Part shown: one piece after another, positions 21,500-31,589 of the stretch
Layout: the number at the start of each line of letters is the position of its first letter
Numbering within the stretch: the stretch's first letter is position 1
Assembly: GCA_024741835.1 (NCBI GenBank)
Contig: JAENRP010000343.1
Coordinates: forward strand, 1 to 46,079
DNA length: 46,079 nucleotides
Reading direction: 5' to 3'
From: Diplocarpon mali
Taxonomy: Eukaryota; Ascomycota; Leotiomycetes; Helotiales; Drepanopezizaceae
Position numbers and translations under genes: made by a program
The notes under the pieces: generated by a model
Database searches by the model: none
What the model saw: the letters and a program-made list of their open reading frames with translations, nothing else
What the model was told of the DNA's origin: nothing

Positions 21500-21671
21500 T
21501 ATTGTGCTATATTTAGAGGTAGATTCTTAGTAGTAGTAGAAGCTTGTAAAATTCTACTCTAACTGTATATCTGAGCTCCCTTTATAGAAGTGCTCCGTGG
21601 CCACTTCAGGGGTATATTACATAAGCCAGTCCTCAGAGGCCTTAGTGCCTGAGGCTCCTCATGGCGCAACA
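21500..21671 (-). repeat. 5' LTR of Copia-2
   Basis: 172 bp, TATTGTGCTATATTTAGAGG at the plus-strand start and GGCGCAACA at the end, where the terminal CA is preserved. Flanked on the right by TAAAT (21672-21676), identical to the bases before 8385. Confidence 0.9.
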
Positions 21672-22148
21672 TAAATACTATATCGTCGCCTCGATACCCT
21701 TTTGCCTCTTCTTTACTAAAGATCATAGTAATATTATCGTCACCGAGCTTTAAGACTAATATAAGTCGAGTATTGCTAAATAATAGAACGTACTATACGT
21801 TATATAGTATTAGTTTATTATTGATAATACAGTTTCTATAGCCAATTGCTTTTAAGAGCGCGCCGTTTGCTATTCTAACTTGCTTTAAGTTATTCTACTT
21901 CCTGATTTTAATAAAATCGTTCTATATACTAGAGAAGTATCTTATAGCGCCAGAGTCTACTTTCTAAGAAGGCTAATCTGCCTTTAAGCTTAGAGCTATC
22001 TCGATAGCTTCTATTATTAAGGCAACTTCATATTTTAAGGAATAAGAGTAGATAGATAAGGTTATATTATCTTTAGCTATTTAAGCTTTAGCTTTATCTC
22101 CTCTTCTCTTTTTCGACTAGCACTCTGCTTTCTAATGGCTAGATTTAC
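21672..22148 (-). pseudogene. Copia-1 piece: zinc knuckle half and aspartic protease
   Basis: Minus strand. From 22148 the frame reads KSSH then (Trp lost to TAG) KAEC and KKRRGDKAKA: the second half of a CCHC zinc knuckle and its basic tail. At about 21970-21780 it reads VDSGAIRYFSSI and then VRIANGALLKAIGYRNC, the Copia protease active-site D-S-G-A block and the 'G......G.G' strand that follows it. The D-S-G triad is intact. The next domain continues at 8384 after the Copia-2 insertion. Confidence 0.8.
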
Positions 22149-22394
22149 TATAAGATAGAAGGGAGATAATATAAGAATAGGCCTACGTAAAGACCAAAGA
22201 TAAGAGGAAGGAAGTACTATAAGCGGGCTTTCTAAAGACAAGAACTAGGATAATTCACTAGTTGGAGGTAGAATAGGTGGTTAGTATTACGCGCTATCTC
22301 TAAGTATAATAGTAGTCTTATATATACCCCTTTCTTAATCCTTATTTAACTATATAACTTATATTATAAGATCTTCTACTTCTAGGTCTTTATA
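22149..22394 (-). repeat. 3' LTR of LTR-4
   Basis: Starts TATAAGATAGAAGGGAGATA and ends GGTCTTTATA on the plus strand, collinear with 24817-25062. It has more A and T than its partner (for example TTCTTAATCCTTATTTAACT against TTCTCAGTCCTCATCTGACT), so this copy took more RIP-type changes. Confidence 0.88.
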
Positions 22395-22476
22395 TATATC
22401 CTAATTAACTTAAGTAGCGGCCCCTGCTACTATTAGCAAAGAATATAAGACTCTTGCAGGTCGAGAATACTAATCC

Positions 22477-24059
22477 CTATTTATAAAAACAATAAGTGCA
22501 AGTAAGGTTAGTACCTAAAGTTGTAAAGGTAGGGAAAGGAGAAAGGGTTTTTTTAACTCGCAGGTCGGGCCTATAAGTGGATTTTAAAGAAATATATAAA
22601 GGGAGAGAGGGAAGGAGAAAGGGGAAGGTGCGGTAGTAAATGAATAAAAATGATAAAAACTCCTTTTCCTCCTTTAGTAATTCGACTCCTGGTCTAGGAC
22701 TATAAGTCAAAAGCTCGAAGTTATTAAAGCTATTAAATCGCAATTTTAAAGAAAATTCGATAATAATTTCAAGTAGTCCTAAGCATATATGCCCTAACTA
22801 ACTTAAGAGGCGTCCTTGCTAAAGAAAATCCAAGCTTTATATAGAATTCGATTGATAATCTAGGAATTCCTTTAATACGGCCGTTTATTAAGCCTTTTTA
22901 AGGTAGCAACTCGCTTATTCAACTTAAGGGAAGCTGGATTTAGGTATTTAAAGTTCGCGTGCTAGTTTTTACCTTCTAAAGCCTATCGATTACCAAACTA
23001 AGAGGCGCGATAAGTTTCCTAAAGAAGGCCTTTAATTAAGGTTTCTAAATGTTAAATGCAGAGTTTAGAAAACTAAGCTTTAAGTTCCTTGATTTTTAAG
23101 GCAGATTTCACTCTTAGGCCGGGATTACAAATGAAGGAAATTACTACTGGATTTCTCTTTGCCTCTTTAGTAACCTTTAAAGCCTTCGAATATTCTTGCA
23201 CTAGGCTTTTAAGATCTTTAATAAAAGAGGAGATAGGCGCTTTTTCCTTCTCTATTGCCTTAATAGTCCTTTTGCTAAGGTCTGATTTCAAGGCGAAGGT
23301 CGAGAAGTCTTCGAATTAAGCGTATATTATAAAGTCCCGCTTATTAACTTTAAAATATTTGATAATCTTATTTTAAAGGCCAGTAGGCAATTTAAGTAAG
23401 AAAAGGCGTCCTCTTTTAACTTTACTAAGAATCTTCTAATCAATTAAGGTATTTAATACTTAAGTAAAGGTCTAATAGTAGTTTTTAAGTTCCTTAAAAG
23501 TGCAAGTAATAAGAATAAACTCCTTTAGAAAGGCCAGAGTATTGCGAATCTACTATTTATCAAATTCCTAGAATTCAGCTTTAAGAGCCTTAATAAGTAG
23601 TTCCTAGGACTTACGAAGCTTCTACTTAAGTAAAGATTTAATAATATCTTTATTAGTTTAATTGCAATAGTAGGGAAGTCGATTAATTATTTTATTATAT
23701 TTAATACTAAAATTATAATAAGTCTCCTTATATTATTTAAAGAAATTAGTAATATTAGCTCTAGTGAAATAAGGAGTGCTAAAGGAATTAAGAAAGGGAA
23801 AATGATTAGTGATAGCTTTAAAGGCGGCTATTATTACTTTATTCATTTCGGTAGGAAGGGGGGAGCTAGGTCGAATATAAGGCCTAAGGTATTCTAAAGA
23901 GTTTTTAGAATCTGAGTTAATCTTAAAGTGATTAAGGCAAGCTTGAAAAGATTTAAGCAAAGGGTTGGCAGAAGGTTTAAAATTGATATTTTTAAGTATT
24001 GATATTAAAAAAGCAGGTGCATTTATTAAAGGGGAAGATAAAGAACTTAAGTTATGCAA
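22477..24059 (-). pseudogene. Gag-like protein of LTR-4
   Basis: Three open blocks on the minus strand (24059-23733, 23291-23073, 22743-22477) are joined by stretches whose stops are TAA/TAG. Between the first two the frame reads NRLPYYCN, ELLIKALKAEF, NTLAFLKEFIL and LFLLKLPTGL, which resembles the helical core of fungal retrotransposon Gag proteins (a '..F...L..EFW..D' block, then 'R.FL..LP..L'). The second open block, about 72 residues, is charged and probably helical. No zinc knuckle was found. Each of the open blocks below 23300 carries one or two copies of the palindrome as an in-frame insert. Gag identity is inferred from this pattern only. Confidence 0.5.
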
Positions 24060-24102
24060 AATCGTATTTTTATATTCCTACTCGTAGGCCTGGCCTAGGA
24101 GT
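22556..24102. repeat. Four dispersed 23-bp palindromes in LTR-4
   Basis: Copies are at 22556-22578, 22685-22707, 23110-23132 and 24080-24102. The last is nearly perfect: ACTC-G-TAGGCC-T-GGCCTA-G-GAGT reads the same on both strands apart from the unpaired positions. On the coding (minus) strand the first three translate as T-Y-R-P-D-L-R-V, T-Y-S-P-R-P-G-V and I-C-N-P-G-L-R-V, so they read through without stops. Confidence 0.8.
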
Positions 24103-24816
24103 GAAAATCCAGCTTTTATAGAAAGTTTATTTATACTTTGCTAAGACTTCTTTAATAGGTATAAAGCAATAAATAAAAGTACTATAATTACTAATAGTAA
24201 GAAAAGGTTTATTAAGTTAAAGACTAATTTCTATAATAAAGTTTCTAAGAAAGATTCATCTTAGCTTTTAGGATAATTCCTATTAGTCCTTAGAATAAAG
24301 GGATCTTTAGAGATGATTCTAAGGCAGTTTTTAGAATCCTATCGAGTAGGGGCAGCTAAAGTATCTATTTTAGCCTTTTAAGAAAACTGAAGAGATACTC
24401 CTGATTAGAGCTTTCGTTTAGTATTATATAAATACTCGAAACTGCTGCTATTTGAAGTAGCTATTATAGCTAATCAAACTTTTTCGTATTAGAAAGGTTG
24501 GAAATCCGACAATCGTATTAATAAGCTGACAATTTAAGCTTTTTAGATTAGAGGTAGGAGAGGCGGAATCGGGGCCGAAATAGGAAAATCTGAGGTTATT
24601 GATAGTAAAGAGTAGTAATCGACAGTTCCAAATAACTAAGTGATTGCAAGGTCGATAATAGAGGAATGACAACTGATAGTCATAAATAACTAAATGATTA
24701 TAGATTTGAGAAGGGTTTTCAAAGGGTTAATCTCTTGTTTGCGAACTAAGAGAATCAAGAGGAGAAGTCGTATAAAGACGAAATCTTAAAGGAATCGTCC
24801 CTGCGTAGGTCACTAA
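24103..24816. other. 5' leader region of LTR-4
   Basis: This lies upstream (minus-strand sense) of the Gag-like frame and downstream of the 5' LTR. Two minus-strand open stretches (24672-24448, 24909-24727) show no recognisable motif, and the second overlaps the LTR. Just inside the LTR the minus strand reads TTAGTGACCTACGCAGGG, which could be a RIP-altered primer binding site (TGGTGACC-type start); the tRNA was not identified. Confidence 0.4.
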
Positions 24817-25062
24817 TATAAGATAGAAGGGAGATAATACAAGAATAGGTCTATATAAAGACCAAAGATAAGAGGGAGGAAGCACTATAAGCAGGCTCTC
24901 CGAAGACAAGAACTAGGACAATTCACTAATTAGGGGTAGAATAGGTAGTTGGCATTGCGCGCTGTCTCTAAATACAATAGTAGTCCTATATATACCCCTT
25001 TCTCAGTCCTCATCTGACTATATGACCTATGTCACGAGATCCTCCACTTCCAGGTCTCTATA
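24817..25062 (-). repeat. 5' LTR of LTR-4
   Basis: 246 bp, starting TATAAGATAGAAGGGAGATA and ending GGTCTCTATA on the plus strand, followed by TTAC, which repeats at 22145-22148. Better preserved than the partner copy. Confidence 0.88.
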
Positions 25063-25600
25063 TTACTGCAATTATAATACTTCCTTCTTCTTTCTCCCTT
25101 TTATATTCCTCCTTATTATATTCTTCCTCTTTCTCTATTACCTCTGCCTTTGTATTTGCCTTTGCCTCTGTCTCTGCCTTTACCGCGGCCTCCTCCTCTT
25201 ATAAGGTAAGTCTTAGCGATTAACGCAGCTATCTGCATAGCTATAAGCGCTAACTTTAGCTCTTATTTATACATTACTTTATACTCTTGAATTGCGACGA
25301 TTGTCTCTTGCAAGGTTATAAGAGAGGTTTTAAGGTTAATTATAATTAAATTCTATATTCTAACTATTAAAAGACTATTAAGTAATTGCTTTTTCATTTA
25401 GGTATTATTAAGAGGGTTGCTATAGCTTTAAAAGAGAGCTTGAATACTCTCGAGTCGTAGGACGTAGTTATTGAACGACTTAAAGTAAGGAATGTACTTA
25501 GCCTTATTAAACTGCTTAATCAAGTTTATATAAGTCTTAGAGTTCTTAATAAGTTTGCTCTTTCCTTCTTTAAGAGCGTTCTAAAGAGTATAAGCGTTAT
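25063..25600 (-). pseudogene. Copia-1 piece: gag, Gly/Arg-rich linker, zinc knuckle half
   Basis: Read on the minus strand from 25600: AYTL, NALKEGKSKLIKNSKTYINL and IKQFNKAKYI (Gag core), then after several stops a Gly/Arg/Lys-rich linker (RGGGRGKGRDRGKGKYKGRG at about 25200-25130) and KYYNC at 25080-25065, the first half of the zinc knuckle completed at 22148. A Gly/Arg-rich stretch before a knuckle fits nucleic-acid binding. The upstream end meets Gypsy-5 at its GTTAT duplication. Confidence 0.75.
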
Positions 25601-25907
25601 TATAACGGCTGCACCTCCACTTAGTGCAATTACCTGGGAGTATAGCGTTTTAAGGTTTTACAATCTCGATTCGACGCAGGGTTATCTCGAATCGACCCCG
25701 AAGGTGCAAAAGGATATTCTTATATAATATTATATAAATGGATAAAGAGCCTTAAGCTGCTTATATATATAAGGAAGAAGGGCTCTCCCTTAAGGAGGGC
25801 TCTTTAACTTCTTCGTTTCCTTTGTATTAGACCTATAAAATACGCCTTTTGCACCACTTCTTACTCTTATATTTGATCTTACACTTCAGCGGTTCTATAT
25901 TATTATA
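25601..25907 (+). repeat. 5' LTR of Gypsy-5
   Basis: Starts TATAACGGCTGCACCTCC (formerly TGTAACGG) and ends TTCTATATTATTATA, against TTCTGTATCGTTACA in the partner, all RIP-type differences. TGTAACG and CGTTACA form a seven-base terminal inverted repeat in the better copy. Confidence 0.93.
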
Positions 25908-25959
25908 TTAAATAAAGAAGTTCTTCTTCGCTAAGGACGGCTTTTAATAATATCCTACC

Positions 25960-27560
25960 CCTTTTAAAAATCGATTTATAGTTATTTCGACTTTCGATAG
26001 AGTCAGGATCTTAAAGATCTCTTAGACAAACTGGGAGCTTAAGTATAGCTTATTAACTAGTATAATCGAAAAACGCTTTTATTAGCTGGATTTTCTCAAC
26101 TACTCCTTTTGTAGAAGTACTATAAGCAGAAGTTAGGAGAGCACTATACTACCGGAACCCTTTTTCTATAAAACTCCTTTTTTTAACTAAACCCTTACTA
26201 AAACTAAAATCGGTAAAATAAATTCCTTATCAGCTGGAAGTTAGTAAATATAGAATGTACCCGGTTCATTTAAGGAATTAGCTTCCATAGGGAGTACCCT
26301 TATATTAGCCCCTAAGGCCGGACCTTCTTCTGCCGCTAAGGGCAAAAGACCCTAATACTATAGCTAAGCCAATTAAGATAAACAAGACTTTTTAAACCTA
26401 AACGTCTTATAAGGAATAGTCTTAAGCTTAAAGGAATCTTTATAATGCTAAGATTAATCTAATTAATAATTATAAAGCGAGATTAGTAGGATTACCTAGG
26501 CTATCTTTAGCCTAAAGACCCTAGCTTATTAAAGCTAAGAGACAGCTTAGCGCATATATTAGACTATTAAGCAAGATTCTACCTACCCTTATAAGACTTA
26601 GCCTCCTCTAGAAGTCGATATAAATATAAAACGGCTAAAAATTCAGCTAATTGAAAAGATCACCCCTTTTAATAATAGAACCTTTCTAATATATAAGTAG
26701 TAGTTAGCTTTAGTCCAAGACCAATTGTAAGTCAATGCTAACTTATATCCAAATAAGCAAGCTTATTAAGCACTTATTTAAGGATCTACTATAGGATAAG
26801 CCCGAATATACCTCGAACCCTAGTACCTCTTAAAGACTAACCTCTTCCGGAACTATTAAGAAATAGTAGAACTGCTAAGCAAGTACTTTTTAATTAGCTA
26901 AAAGGTAGACCTATTTCGATCTACTTTCTATTACCTTTATATAAAAGAAGCCGGTTATTTTAAAGAGACTTTCCCTTAGTTTTAAGCCCGATTCTAATCT
27001 GCTACGATCTAAGGAAAGGTCTTAAGATCTAAGTAGTTCTTCTTTATATAGAATAAGATTACCCCTTAGCTTAAAGCTGCTTACGCCTTAGTTAAGGCCT
27101 TTTAAGGAAAGAACTATACTATTATAATTAACCAATTAAATGCCCTTAATGCCAAACGCCGAAGTAATTAACTTTTTAACCCTTTAATTAGAAGTAAGGC
27201 GACCTTAGTATTATATCGAAAGATATCTAGTTCGCTCTTTAATAAGACCGCTTATAGTCTAAGCGCTAGAAATACCACTTGAGTTTCTAGGCCACTAGCC
27301 TTAAAGCCTACTATCCCTTTCTATTAAGATATGCCAGCTAAGGCTAGTTCTCTTACTTTACCCTTTAAGTAAGCTACCTATTAGACCTATAGTAAAACTG
27401 GTTACTATAAGACTAAGTGCCCTTCTATAAGCAAGATTAATACCTTAGAAGATATAAAGGAAGATAATCCGACTCTAGACTTAATTAAGAATAGGGTTGA
27501 AATAGAGAAAGATTAGGAAAATGAAAAGGCTTAGGAAAAGACTTCTACTTAAGCTTATAA
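25960..27560 (+). pseudogene. Gypsy-5 gag remnant with decayed zinc knuckle
   Basis: The plus-strand region precedes protease and contains Pro/Lys-rich Gag-like segments with many stops. At about 27376-27420 the frame reads TYSKTGYYKTKCP, the remains of a CCHC knuckle C-x2-C-x4-H-x4-C: two positions have become Tyr (TGT-to-TAT and CAC-to-TAC) and only the last Cys survives. An acidic stretch follows (EDIKEDNP, then EIEKD). The start codon was not fixed. Confidence 0.6.
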
Positions 27561-27629
27561 AAGTGCAACTTATTAAAGCTAGATCTTAACTCTTTAATAG
27601 GAGGGAAGCAATTCCTAACCTCTTATACT

Positions 27630-27960
27630 ATTAATATAAATAGACTTAAAGTATTATTATTAGCTTTAGTAAATACTAAAGCCTTTAATTACCTATTTTT
27701 AAATCGTTCCCTTTTTATATATCTTTTAAAAGCAATTGGCTTTAAAATTCTTCCTCTTTTAGCCCTTATTCTTATCTATGGATTTTAAAATACCATTTGT
27801 GTATAAGCTACGCACTATATACGCTTTTACTTAACAATTAATAAAAGGCATATTTACAACTGCCCTTAGGTTATCCTCGACCTTAGCTAATATAATGCTA
27901 TTATTAGAGTTAAATAGATACGCCGATTCCGACTTAAACTTAACTTAAAAGAAAACCGAT
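27630..27960 (+). pseudogene. Gypsy-5 protease remnant
   Basis: The frame reads LALVNTKAFNYLFLNRSLFI then LLKAIGFKILPL at about 27660-27760. This fits a Gypsy protease whose active site ALVDTGAF..LFL has D-to-N and G-to-K changes. The downstream strand and 'R..LG..WL' region is too degraded to place. Confidence 0.6.
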
Positions 27961-28499
27961 TTATATAGCCTTTATATTACCCCTTATCTCTCTAATTTGT
28001 AAAGGAAATCGTTATTTGTCTTCCCCCTTTTAAAGGACTTTAGATCCGATCCGATTATTAAGCTAATATTAATTATAAAGAATAAGAAATAGCTATAGAT
28101 AAAGCTTAATAGATTAATAGAAGATAGTCTTATATTAATTTAATAGTCCTAGCTAAGCGCAGGATCCCTATTGCTATTACTAGGCTAGCGCCCCTGCTGA
28201 TAATTAAGCCAGATCTAAGAAAACAGTCTAATATAAATCGATTATAATCTGACCCTATTTGTAAATGCCTTAAAGTAGCGGTTCCTATTTGCAAAATCAG
28301 TACTAATGCCTTTTATTATAATATAAAGCGTAAGGAGACTGAGTTCTTTTAAACCAGTATTTATAAAGTAGATAGGATTCTAAAGGAAAGATATAAGCCT
28401 AAGAATCCCGATATTAAAAAGCTAATTAACAATCGACTCTTAAAATAGTATTAATCTTTAAGATAAGTCTTCTTAAAAAGGGATATAGATACCCTTCTT

Positions 28500-29810
28500 T
28501 CCTATTAGTACTACAATTATAAGATATAGCTAAAAGGGCCCTTGCCTAACGCCTATTCGCCCTTTTACTATTAATCTACTAAAGAGCTTAAGGTTATAAA
28601 GGAGTACTTACTTGAGAATTTAGACAAAGGCTTTATTAAGATAAGTACTAGTCCCTTTGCTTTGCTAGTACTATTTGTAAAAAAGGCCGACGGTAGCCTC
28701 TGATTTTATATAGACTACCAGAAGCTAAATGCATTAATTTAAAAGGACGCTTACCCGATTCTGAGGATAGATAAGCTTTTAAAGCAAGTATCTAAAGCTA
28801 AGATTTTTATAAAACTGGATATTTAAGCCGCTTTTAATCGAATACAAATAGACCTCGAATTAGAGGAATATACTACCTTTCGAATAAGGTATAGATCTTA
28901 TAAATATAAGGTTCTCCTATTTGGCCTTTATAATAGACCTAGTACTTATTAGCAGTATATGAATGATATTCTTTTAAATTACTTAAATAATTTCTATGTA
29001 GCGTATTTAAATAATATTTTAATTTACTTTAAGAATATTAAAGAGCACTAGGGTTATATTAAAAAGGTATTGAAACGACTCTTAAAGGCTAGCCTTTAAA
29101 TAGATATTAAGAAGTGCAAGTTCTATATTACTTAAACTTAATATCTCGGTTATATTTTAATAATAATTAGGATTGAACCGGACCTTAAAAAGGTCGAACT
29201 GCTATATAATTAGAAGTACTTAAAAACTATTATTAGAGTGAAGTCTTACCTAGGATTTTGCAGGTTCTACTAATAATTCATTTGCAACTTTAGGCTAATT
29301 GCTAAACCCCTCTTTATTTTAACCTAATCGACGGTACCTTAGAATTAGATGGAAGAGTGCCGAATCGCTTTTGAAGAGCTTTATAAGCAATTGCTCTCGA
29401 TTTAGCAGATTTACCATTTTGACCTTAACTTGCTTATAAAGCTGGAAACTGATACTTTTAATAGTATTATCGCCAGAGTACTTTCTTAGCAATACTCTAA
29501 TAAGTAATAGTACCTAATCAGCTTCTATTTGCATATACTCTTAAGCTACGAACCTAATTAGGAAATATATAATAAGGAACTCTTTGCTATTATTAAATCC
29601 TATTATAAATAGAGACCTAAGCTTATATTACTTAAGGAGCAAGTTGATATTTATTTAGATTACCGCTTCCTTAAGTACTTTATAACTATTAAGGTTCTAA
29701 TTATAAAATAGTACTAATAGATGGAATTTTTATTTAACTTTAATTTTCAAATTGTATATACTCTTAATAAAGATAATTAAAAGGCTAATATTCTTAGCTA
29801 CTAAGAGTAG
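28500..29810 (+). pseudogene. Gypsy-5 reverse transcriptase and RNase H remnant
   Basis: Readable RT blocks: [19 protein letters not shown] near 28600, [11 protein letters not shown] and FYIDYQKLNALI near 28670-28740, FRIRYRSYKYKVLLFGLYN near 28880, and the catalytic box VAYLNNILIYF near 29000-29030 with both Asp changed to Asn. The thumb and connection part continues to about 29300. RNase H follows at 29400-29700: LLIKLETDTFNSIIARVLSQ and EIYNKELFAIIKSY. This is the standard Ty3/Gypsy arrangement, with TAA/TAG stops throughout. Confidence 0.85.
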
Positions 29811-30079
29811 GATATGCTAGTTTATAAATAAGCGAAGCTAGATAGCCGATCCTAGGTTCTGATTTCCCTAGCCTAATTAGACTCCTGAATTAATACTAAA
29901 CTAGCTAATAAATTTCTTGCCGAATCTGCCGAAGGCACCTTTGCCTTAATATTAACTGATGCTCTTAATTCGACCCCGAATCGACTTAAGGATTCCCTTG
30001 ATTTAATCGAAAAGCTTTATTAAGATAATTGCAAATCCTTTTAAGAGATTTGTACCGACCTTTTTAAGAACTACTCTTT

Positions 30080-31240
30080 AAAAGACAGATTGCTTTACTT
30101 TAAGGAGCGTCTTTGCGTATACTATAATACTCCCTTATGCACTTATTTAATTTAGGAAGCTTATAACCAACCTTTAAGCGCGTACCCTAGTAGCTTAAAG
30201 ACCTACTAGCTTCTTACTCTTAAGTACTATTAGGTTAAGATAGGTTCGGATTGCAAAAGATTCATTGCAAACTATAGACCTTATTAATTCTCGCATTTGA
30301 AGATAATTAAATAATAAGGCCTTTTGCAGCCCTTCCCTATTCCTAACTATCTTATATAGTACTTATATATAAATTTTAAGGATTTCCCTCTTAATAAGTA
30401 TAGTTTTGATCGAATCTTAGTTTTTATAGACCGATTTAGTAAGAGCGCTATTACAATCCCTTATTAAAAAGATATCGACGCTTAAGGAACTGCCTGATTA
30501 TTTATTTAATAGATATATCAATTCGGCCATACTTTAGAGATAATTACCTTAGACTAAGGCCCCTAATTCGTCTCCTTATTTTAGAAAGAGTTCTACTATA
30601 TTATTAGTATTAAGATTAAACTCTTTATAGTATACTATAAGGAGACTGATAGCTAAATAGAGATTATGAATAAGTATATTAATTTAAGGCTATAGCCTTT
30701 TATTAATTACTATTAAGATAATTAGAGTGAACTAATTCTATTAATAGATTATATATAATCTACCCTCCTTTACGCTTCTATTAATATAACCTTATATTAG
30801 CTTAAGTATAGAGTTATACCTTAGATAAGTTAGGACTAGATCTCTTTAAAACCGTCTAGTCTATAGGAGAGATTAAACTAAGTAAAGGCTAGGCTAGTAG
30901 TAGAGAGGATGCACTTAGCTTAGGAAGTAGCGAAAGGTAATATAGAATGCGCCTAAGAGAAAATGCGTAAGTTTATAAATTAATATTAAAGGGAGATTAA
31001 TTAGAAACTTAAAGATATAGTCTTCCTTTTGATAAAAAATCTTAAGAACTACTACTTTAGTAGAAAACTGGCTAATTAATAGGATAGTCCTTTTAAAGTT
31101 CTTAAGAAAGTAGGCAATTTATATTAGATTAAGCTACTTATAGGTTTTATAATATATAATATCTTTATATTAAAGCTATTATTTAAAGATTTATAGAATC
31201 CTTTGCAAGGTTAGGAACAACCTTAGCCTATTATAGAAAA
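30080..31240 (+). pseudogene. Gypsy-5 integrase remnant
   Basis: The zinc-binding domain is readable as EAYNQPLSAYPSSLKTY then KRFIANYRPY near 30160-30290 (HHCC pattern with Cys/His changed to Tyr). The core begins ILVFIDRFSKSAITI near 30410-30450 and the next block reads LD.GP.FVS near 30550 (family TDRG.QF.S). After several stops the C-terminal part leads into the chromodomain. Confidence 0.75.
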
Positions 31241-31249
31241 GATCGCAAG

Positions 31250-31400
31250 GTAAGAAGAGTATAAAGTGTTTAAGATACTAGGTATATACCTATTTTAAAA
31301 GAACTTAAAGTATTAAGTCAAATGGATTAGTTATAACCTTAATTTAAGTTAGTATTGCACTTTAAATTTTGCAAGATCCTTATATAAAATTCGCGACTTT
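31250..31400 (+). pseudogene. Chromodomain remnant of Gypsy-5
   Basis: The frame reads EEYKVFKILGIYLF, then KNLKY and VKWISYNLN, with two TAA/TAG stops between. This matches the chromodomain core of chromovirus integrases ('.EVE.IL..R.....L.YLVKWKGY....'). In that family the domain directs integration towards heterochromatin by binding methylated histone H3. The aromatic cage cannot be judged in this decayed copy. Confidence 0.7.
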
Positions 31401-31589
31401 TATTAGGCTAATCTTATAAAGCTAGGACTACCTTAGAACTTATAAGCTTAGCTAAAGGCTTAGGAAAGTAGTATAAAGGATTATAATCACTTAGAAGATA
31501 ATAGGCCAGATGCGAAATAGGTTGGTAAATAAATTTAAAAATATAAATAAAAAAAATAAAAAAAAAAGGAGAAAAATAATAAAAATATA

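Larger units (their letters stand above)
8385..21671 (-). mobile_element. Copia-2: Ty1/Copia element, 172-bp LTRs, host of Copia-3a
   Basis: LTRs at 8385-8556 and 21500-21671 are both 172 bp and flanked by the identical 5-bp target duplication TAAAT (8380-8384 and 21672-21676). The coding direction is minus: gag 21420-19930, protease split at the Copia-3a insertion, then integrase, RT and RNase H down to about 9880. A short purine tract, AGGGGG on the minus strand at 8558-8563, sits just inside the 3' LTR and fits a polypurine tract. Without Copia-3a the element would be about 7.1 kb. It lies in Copia-1 between protease and the GAG_pre-integrase domain. Confidence 0.85.
22149..25062 (-). mobile_element. 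LTR-4: short, Gag-only LTR element in the Copia-1 zinc knuckle
   Basis: Two 246-bp LTRs (22149-22394, 24817-25062) enclose only about 2.4 kb. TTAC occurs on both sides (22145-22148, 25063-25066), a 4-bp duplication or 5 bp with one mismatch. Removing the element restores the Copia-1 knuckle (KYYNCSKSSH). The only coding signal is a Gag-like protein on the minus strand; no RT, RNase H, protease or integrase was seen. It would therefore depend on another element for movement, as in LARD-type elements. The LTRs are related to the LTR at 66-310. Confidence 0.7.

Noticed and set aside
23089..23319. Plus-strand open stretch of 76 codons
   Set aside because: It mirrors the minus-strand Gag-like block 23291-23073, which fits the order and frame of the LTR-4 coding region better.
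25022..25223. Overlapping plus-strand open stretches rich in Cys, Leu and Tyr
   Set aside because: They are the antisense of the Gly/Arg-rich linker of Copia-1 gag; the low complexity keeps the opposite strand open.
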